From DATBHM01 sp963772375 (GTDB lineage Bacteria > Actinomycetota > UBA4738 > JACQTL01), in the NCBI GenBank assembly GCA_963772375.1, contig CAVYXG010000007.1, forward strand, positions 62,001 to 126,000: a DNA stretch of 64,000 bases. The letters run 5' to 3'. How positions within the stretch are numbered: the stretch's first letter is position 1; every line of letters starts with the position of its first letter. Shown here piece by piece: positions 59,437 to 64,000 of this stretch. The notes beneath the pieces were generated by a model, which did no database searches, was not told the DNA's origin, and was given only the letters and a program-made list of their open reading frames with translations. The position numbers were made by a program, and so were the translations under genes.

Positions 59437-60314
59437 GCAGCGACCCCCTCGATGCGCTGGCGGAAGAGCTCGGCGTCACGGACCTTTTCCTGTTCGAACC
59501 GGTCGCGGCCGGCCGCCTCGTGAACGTGGAGGGCCACGGCCGGGGCAAGGGCTGGGCGGGGAACATCGAGGTCGAACCCGAGGCCGAGCCGTGGCTCGCC
59601 GAGGCGCTCGAGCGCGGCATGGCGCGGATGTCGTTCGGATTCCCCACACGGGCGTTCGGGCCGTACTGGGCCTCCGAGGCGACCGCCGTGTGGACGGGCG
59701 AGCACCTCGTGGTGTTCGGCGGCGAGGGAACCGCCGCGCTCGACGACGACCGGCTCCGTGCGGCGGCCCGCCGGGCGGGCTCCGTCGCCGCCGAGATCCC
59801 GGTGGCCAAGCGACTGGCGGACGACCTCGAGGTGGCGCAGGCGTCGCTCGCCGTCGCGACGCTTGCGGGCGGGTCGCTCGAGTCGGTCGCCAAGGGGCTG
59901 GCCGAGGCGACCGCGGAGGCGCTCGGGTGCGAGTTCGGGGCGGTGTTCCTGTTCGGGCCGCCGCAGCAGGTGCTCGTGGCGGACCGCGGCTGGCGCCCCG
60001 CGGCGACCGAGGACGAGATGGCCTCGGCGCTGACGCCGATCGCCCGCGCCGCCGCCGCAGGGCTGCAGGTGGAACAGGACCTGGACCGGAGCCCCTTCGG
60101 CTACCGGCCGCTGTCGTTCGCGGACGGCCTGGTGTCGAGGTGCTCGCTGGGGCTGGGCCCGGACGGGTCGCTCGGGATGATCACCGTCGCCCACGCCGGC
60201 GACCGGCCGCGTGGATTCACCTCGCTGTGCCAGCGGATCGTGGTGTCGATCGCCGACACCGCCGAACCGGTGCTCGAGGGCGCGCTCCGCGAACGTCACC
60301 CGGCCGCCGGCTGA
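59433..60314 (+). CDS. GAF-domain protein, unknown role
   Basis: The 293-residue protein overlaps the kinase stop; GGGAGGCGGG precedes it. Residues 1-95 read DPLDALAEELGVTDLFLFEPVAAGRLVNVEGHGRGKGWAGNIEV, and residues 145-285 look like a GAF domain (LEVAQASLAVATLAGGSLESVAKGLAEATAEALGCEFGAVFLFG, then GMITVAHAGDRPRGFTSLCQRIVVSIADTAEPVL). No output domain is seen. Coupling to the kinase suggests it senses or presents a ligand to it. The stop is 2 bases from the cphA stop. Confidence 0.65.
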   Translation: MSSDPLDALAEELGVTDLFLFEPVAAGRLVNVEGHGRGKGWAGNIEVEPEAEPWLAEALERGMARMSFGFPTRAFGPYWASEATAVWTGEHLVVFGGEGTAALDDDRLRAAARRAGSVAAEIPVAKRLADDLEVAQASLAVATLAGGSLESVAKGLAEATAEALGCEFGAVFLFGPPQQVLVADRGWRPAATEDEMASALTPIARAAAAGLQVEQDLDRSPFGYRPLSFADGLVSRCSLGLGPDGSLGMITVAHAGDRPRGFTSLCQRIVVSIADTAEPVLEGALRERHPAAG

Positions 60315-60315
60315 G

Positions 60316-63315
60316 TCAGAGGCCGAGCTCCATCTCCACCAGGTCGGGGTCCCCGCCCGTGCCCTCGACCTGGCCGTCGCCGTCCTCCCGCGCCCGGAGC
60401 ACGCGCGGCGAAGCGAGGTTGCGGCGGGCCTCGAGCTCGCTCCAGACCTCGGTCGCGTAGTCGACGCACAGCACGACGAGGTCCCCCGCCCGGGCCCGGT
60501 CGAGCGCTCGTTTCGTCGCGGCCATCTCCTCGAGCACGATCTCGACGTTCCCGACCCTCGCTCCCGATGCCATGGCCTCGTTGACGCCCTCGAGGATGTG
60601 CCCGGCCGTCTCGCCGGGCGCGCGGCCCCGGAGGTTCCGGTCCTCGCGGATGATGATCTCGTCGAAATACCTCGCCGCGACGCGGCCGAGGTCGCGCATG
60701 TCCTCGTCGCGGCGGTCCCCCGGTGTGGCGATCACCGCGACCTTCACGTTGGCCTGCCACGTGTTGGCGACGCCGGGCCCGATGGGGCCGGACGTCATGC
60801 GCTGCACGAAGTCCCCCACGGTCTCCAGACCGGCCGCGTTGTGCGCGTAGTCGATGACGACCTTCACGCCGTCGAGCTCGAACACGTTCAGCCGGCCGGG
60901 CGCCTGGTAGAACGACGTCGAGAACGTCCGCAGGCCCTGCCGGATGTCGTGGAGGTGCGCGCCGGCGGCGTGCGCGGCGGCGGCCGCGGCCAGGGCGTTC
61001 TGGACCATCATCCGGGCCCGTCCCTCGAACGTCGCCGGGAGCAGGTGCACCCACCCGATCGGCATGGTCCGCCGGCCCTCGCGGATCACCATCATCTCGC
61101 CGAGGGTCCCCCTCTGGAGCACGACGGCCTTCCTGCCCCGGTTGATCCACCGTTCGATCAGCGGGTGGTCCTCCTTCATCGAGAACAGGATCACGGTCCC
61201 GCTACAGTGCTTGCGCATGTCGAGCACCAGCGGGTCGTCGGCGTTCAGCACGGCAAACCCGTTGCGGGGCACCGCCTCCACGATCACGCGCTTCACGGCG
61301 GCGAGCTGTTCGATCGAATGGACGTCCTTCAGCCCGAGGTGGTCGCCGGTCACGTTCAGCACGACGGCGACGTCGTTGCGGCCGTAGCCCAGGCCCTCCC
61401 GGAGGATGCCGCCGCGGGCCACCTCGAACACGGCGAAGTCGATGCGGGGGTTCTGCAGCACCATCTGCGCGGACTTGGGCCCGGAGGCGTCGGCCCGCTT
61501 CACCAGGCGTTCGTCGATGTAGATGCCGTCGGTCGAGGTCATGCCGACCTTGCGCCCCATGGCCTTGAAGATGTGGGCGATCATCCGGACGGTCGTCGTC
61601 TTCCCGTTGGAGCCCGTGACCGCGACGATCGGGATTCGGGCCGGCGTCCCCGGCGGGAACAGCAGGTCGATGACCGGCTTGGCCACGTACTGCGGCTCGC
61701 CTTCGGTGGGGTGCGTGTGCATCCGGAACCCCGGCGCGGCGTTCACCTCGACGATGGCGCCGCCGGTCTCGCGCACGGGCCGGGTGATGTCCGGAGCGAT
61801 GAAGTCGATGCCGGCCACGTCGAGCCCGACCACGCGCGCGGCCTCCTCGGCGATCTCGGCGTTGTCCTCGTGGATGTCGAACGTCCGGTCGATCGAGATG
61901 CCACCTGTCGACATGTTCCCGGTGGACACGAGCTTGACGAACTCGCCGGACGGCGGGACGTGGTCCAGCGCGAACCCCTGCGCCTGCACCAGGCGTTCGG
62001 CCTCCGCGTCGATCTTGATCCGGGTGAGGACCTTCTCGTGGCCGATGCCCCGGCGGGGGTCCTGGTTGGTGATGTCGACCAGCTCGCGGATGGTGTGCTC
62101 GCCGTCGCCGGTCACGTGCGCCGGGACCCGCTGGGCGACGGCGATCAGGTGGCCGCCGACGACCAGGCACCGGTAGTCGCTTCCGGCCACGTGGCTCTCG
62201 ACGATGATCACGCCGCGGCGCGCCTCGGCCTTCGCGCGGGCGAACCCCCGCCGGACGGCGTCCTCGTCGTGGAGGTCGAGCCCCACGCCCCGCCCGTGGT
62301 TGCCGTCGAGGGGCTTGGTGACGACGGGGAACCCGATGCGCTTCGCGGCCGTGACGGCCTCGGCCTCGGTCCGGACCATCTCGGAACGCGGCACCGGGAG
62401 CCCGGCGGCGCCGAGCAGCTGCGTGGTGAGCTTCTTGTCGCTCGCGATGTCGACGCCGACGGCAGGGGTCTTCGACGTCATCGTGGCCCGGATCCGCTGC
62501 TGGAACATGCCCTGTCCCAACTGGACCAGCGAGGCCTCGTTGAGGCGGATATACGGGATGTCGCGGCTGGCGGCCTCGTCCACGAGCGCCTGGGTCGACG
62601 GCCCGAACGCGCGCCGTTCGGCCAGACGGATGAGATCCTCGAGGTCGGCCAGGAAGTCGAACCCCTCCTCGGGCTCGACCAGGTGGTCGACCAGGCGCAC
62701 GGCGAGCCGGCCGGCCTGAACGCCGACCTGTTCCTCCACGTAGCCGTAGATCACGTGGTACTGGCCGGTCTCGTCGGCGCTCCGGGTCTTCCCGCGGTAG
62801 ATGTGGGCGCCGGACTCCCGTTGCAGCTCGAGGGCGACGTGCTCGGCGACGTGGCCGACCCACGTCCCGTCGCGGAGCCGCTCCACGAACCCTCCGGGCC
62901 GCCCCAGCGAGCACGAATGGTCGCGGAGGCCGGGCAGCACCTCGAGCAGGCCCTCGTTGAACCCCGTGATGGTGTTCGACGGCCAGTGCTCGAGCGATCC
63001 GAGGTCCACGAGCAGCCGGATGCAGGGATCGTAGGACCAGTAGTTCGGCCCCCGGAACACCTGCGTCTCGAGGATGCGGAGATCGGGACCGGCCGGAGGC
63101 TTGCGTTCGTGGGGCTCGCGCTTGGTGCGCTCCCGGTCGCGGCGCGTGGCCGTGGCCCGCGACCGCGTGTGGGTGGCGTCGGCGGCGGCGCCCTTCGGCG
63201 ACGTCTTCGCGGTCTGCTCGGGCCCGGACTTGGGTTTCCGCGTCGGCTTCGCGGTGGCCGCGGGCTTGGCCGCCGAACTAGGGGACTTCGACGACCCGCC
63301 GGCGGCCGACGTCAT
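60316..63315 (-). CDS. cphA: Cyanophycin synthetase
   Basis: The 999-residue enzyme has a Lys/Arg-rich extension of ~85 residues, then the N-domain (LRILETQVFRGPNYWSYDPCIRLLVDLG), the ATP-grasp domain (about 290-540: DKKLTTQLLGAAGLPVP, KPLDGNHGRGVGLDL, VAGSDYRCLVVGGHLIAVAQR, IVEVNAAPGFRMHTHPT) and the Mur-ligase domain (from about 560: VAVTGSNGKTTTVRMIAHIF, VLNVTGDHLGLKDVH, VVIDYAHNAAGLETVGD). It builds multi-L-arginyl-poly-L-aspartate, adding Asp with the ATP-grasp site and Arg with the Mur site. Both sites look intact. It overlaps cphB by ATGA. Confidence 0.95.
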   Translation of the reverse strand: MTSAAGGSSKSPSSAAKPAATAKPTRKPKSGPEQTAKTSPKGAAADATHTRSRATATRRDRERTKREPHERKPPAGPDLRILETQVFRGPNYWSYDPCIRLLVDLGSLEHWPSNTITGFNEGLLEVLPGLRDHSCSLGRPGGFVERLRDGTWVGHVAEHVALELQRESGAHIYRGKTRSADETGQYHVIYGYVEEQVGVQAGRLAVRLVDHLVEPEEGFDFLADLEDLIRLAERRAFGPSTQALVDEAASRDIPYIRLNEASLVQLGQGMFQQRIRATMTSKTPAVGVDIASDKKLTTQLLGAAGLPVPRSEMVRTEAEAVTAAKRIGFPVVTKPLDGNHGRGVGLDLHDEDAVRRGFARAKAEARRGVIIVESHVAGSDYRCLVVGGHLIAVAQRVPAHVTGDGEHTIRELVDITNQDPRRGIGHEKVLTRIKIDAEAERLVQAQGFALDHVPPSGEFVKLVSTGNMSTGGISIDRTFDIHEDNAEIAEEAARVVGLDVAGIDFIAPDITRPVRETGGAIVEVNAAPGFRMHTHPTEGEPQYVAKPVIDLLFPPGTPARIPIVAVTGSNGKTTTVRMIAHIFKAMGRKVGMTSTDGIYIDERLVKRADASGPKSAQMVLQNPRIDFAVFEVARGGILREGLGYGRNDVAVVLNVTGDHLGLKDVHSIEQLAAVKRVIVEAVPRNGFAVLNADDPLVLDMRKHCSGTVILFSMKEDHPLIERWINRGRKAVVLQRGTLGEMMVIREGRRTMPIGWVHLLPATFEGRARMMVQNALAAAAAAHAAGAHLHDIRQGLRTFSTSFYQAPGRLNVFELDGVKVVIDYAHNAAGLETVGDFVQRMTSGPIGPGVANTWQANVKVAVIATPGDRRDEDMRDLGRVAARYFDEIIIREDRNLRGRAPGETAGHILEGVNEAMASGARVGNVEIVLEEMAATKRALDRARAGDLVVLCVDYATEVWSELEARRNLASPRVLRAREDGDGQVEGTGGDPDLVEMELGL

Positions 63316-64000
63316 TCGGAGGCCTCCCGGCGCCGCTCGGCGGGGACCGGGTCCTCGACCGAGAAGCTGTTGGCGCCCTCGGCGGCCACCGCGCGCGTCA
63401 TGCGCCGCCTCGACCGGCCGCCGAGCCGGACCGTCGGCTCGGCGACGGGAAGCAGCGTCCGCTGCTCGAGGTCGAACCCGAACCCGCTCGGCAGGGAATG
63501 CAGCGTCGCGCCCGAGACCATCATCGGGCGGTATCCCTTGCTGTGGAACGCGTCGGTCACGACGTTCGACCCGTCGACGATCGTGACCGCGCCGCGGCCG
63601 ATCACCTCGAGCGTCTGGTCGGGATGGATGATCGCCGCCGTGTCCTCGTCGAGCCCGAGCCCGATCAGCGACGGCGACTGGGCGACGGCGGCCAGCAATC
63701 GGCCGAGCCGGGTCCGCTGTTCGAAGTGCTGGTCGATGACCACGCCGCGGACGATCCCGAGGCCGGCCGACATCTGGGCCATGCGGTGCTTCGGCGTCGC
63801 CCCCGACGCCCCGAACGCCATCATGTGGGTGGCCACGGCGCTCGCGCCGGCCGACGTGCCCGCGATCACCGCGCCGCGCTCGTGGGCCTCGATGAGGGCG
63901 CGGCCGAGCCTGGTCCCGCCCACCACCGACGACAGCCGCAGCTGGTTGCCGCCCGTCAGGAAGATCCCGGTGGCGTCGTCGAGGGCGTCCGCCGCCTCCG
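63312..64000 (-). CDS. cphB: Cyanophycinase, 5' end cut by window edge
   Basis: The frame runs off the right edge. The visible 229 residues include TGGNQLRLSSVVGG, the serine-nucleophile motif VIAGTSAGASAVATHMM, GLGIVRGVVIDQHFEQRTRLGRLLAAV and GLGLDEDTAAII, all diagnostic of CphB-type serine exopeptidases. It breaks cyanophycin to beta-Asp-Arg dipeptides. ATGA overlap with cphA makes a degrade-synthesise operon. Start not visible. Confidence 0.95.
   Translation of the reverse strand, partial: EAADALDDATGIFLTGGNQLRLSSVVGGTRLGRALIEAHERGAVIAGTSAGASAVATHMMAFGASGATPKHRMAQMSAGLGIVRGVVIDQHFEQRTRLGRLLAAVAQSPSLIGLGLDEDTAAIIHPDQTLEVIGRGAVTIVDGSNVVTDAFHSKGYRPMMVSGATLHSLPSGFGFDLEQRTLLPVAEPTVRLGGRSRRRMTRAVAAEGANSFSVEDPVPAERRREASE

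Overview
The window is high-GC DNA (GC looks well above 65%) with short intergenic gaps, many ATGA/GTGA start-stop overlaps and frequent GTG/TTG starts. An adjacent AdnA/AdnB-like helicase-nuclease pair, a DUF222-HNH gene with a CGAAC-N4-GTTCG LexA box, DUF5709, DUF4097-DrrA/DrrB-type ABC genes and an RDD/nonapeptide-repeat pair all point to an actinomycetote. The genes do not look like Streptomyces or Mycobacterium themselves, so a less-studied lineage is likely. Most of the window is chromosomal housekeeping and stress genes; I see no phage, transposase, CRISPR array or rRNA.

Layout. 0-9 kb: small membrane proteins (a cut-off protein at the left edge, DUF7144, DUF1269), a lipid-kinase-like protein, a large MalT/LAL-type regulator, a carboxymuconolactone-decarboxylase-fold protein and a group of membrane proteins. 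8.6-13.5 kb: RDD protein and a nonapeptide-repeat protein, glutamate decarboxylase, O6-alkylguanine transferase, DUF2231. 13.5-17.5 kb: an acyl-CoA catabolic island (acyl-CoA dehydrogenase, LacI regulator, broken lipoyl-domain gene, CaiB/BaiF CoA transferase) with three matching operator-like dyads. 17.5-21.3 kb: an accessory, partly decayed stretch with 4 x 23-bp tandem repeats, a DUF4143 ATPase, tRNA-Arg(CCT), a 5'-truncated glycosyltransferase-associated fragment and a frameshifted GH130 gene. 21.3-28.4 kb: zinc-ribbon protein, P-type cation ATPase, DUF5709, an MddA-GNAT fusion and a hydrolase-LuxR fusion. 28.4-31.7 kb: an operon of RHH regulator, DUF4097 and ABC transporter, with an operator inside its promoter. 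31.8-38.3 kb: DinB, DUF1905, hydrolase, DHA2 efflux pump, two-component system, Uma2. 38.3-48.2 kb: aconitase, a strange GCS2-like/transmembrane/Ser-Pro/extracytoplasmic fusion, LLM oxidoreductase, DUF72, SOS-linked HNH protein and a site-2 protease. 48.3-54.5 kb: AdnAB-like recombination motor-nucleases. 54.5-64 kb: porphyrinogen oxidase, then a cyanophycin locus.

The most interesting parts are four. First, the cyanophycin locus carries a complete cyanophycin synthetase and a cyanophycinase on one strand, and on the other a second CphA-like protein with the N-terminal and Mur-ligase parts but no ATP-grasp domain, separated by a soluble histidine kinase and a GAF protein. Second is the GCS2-like membrane-spanning fusion. 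Third is the operator-linked acyl-CoA island with its decayed lipoyl gene. Fourth is the RHH-controlled DUF4097-ABC operon. All functional assignments are from motif reading by eye; no database search was run.
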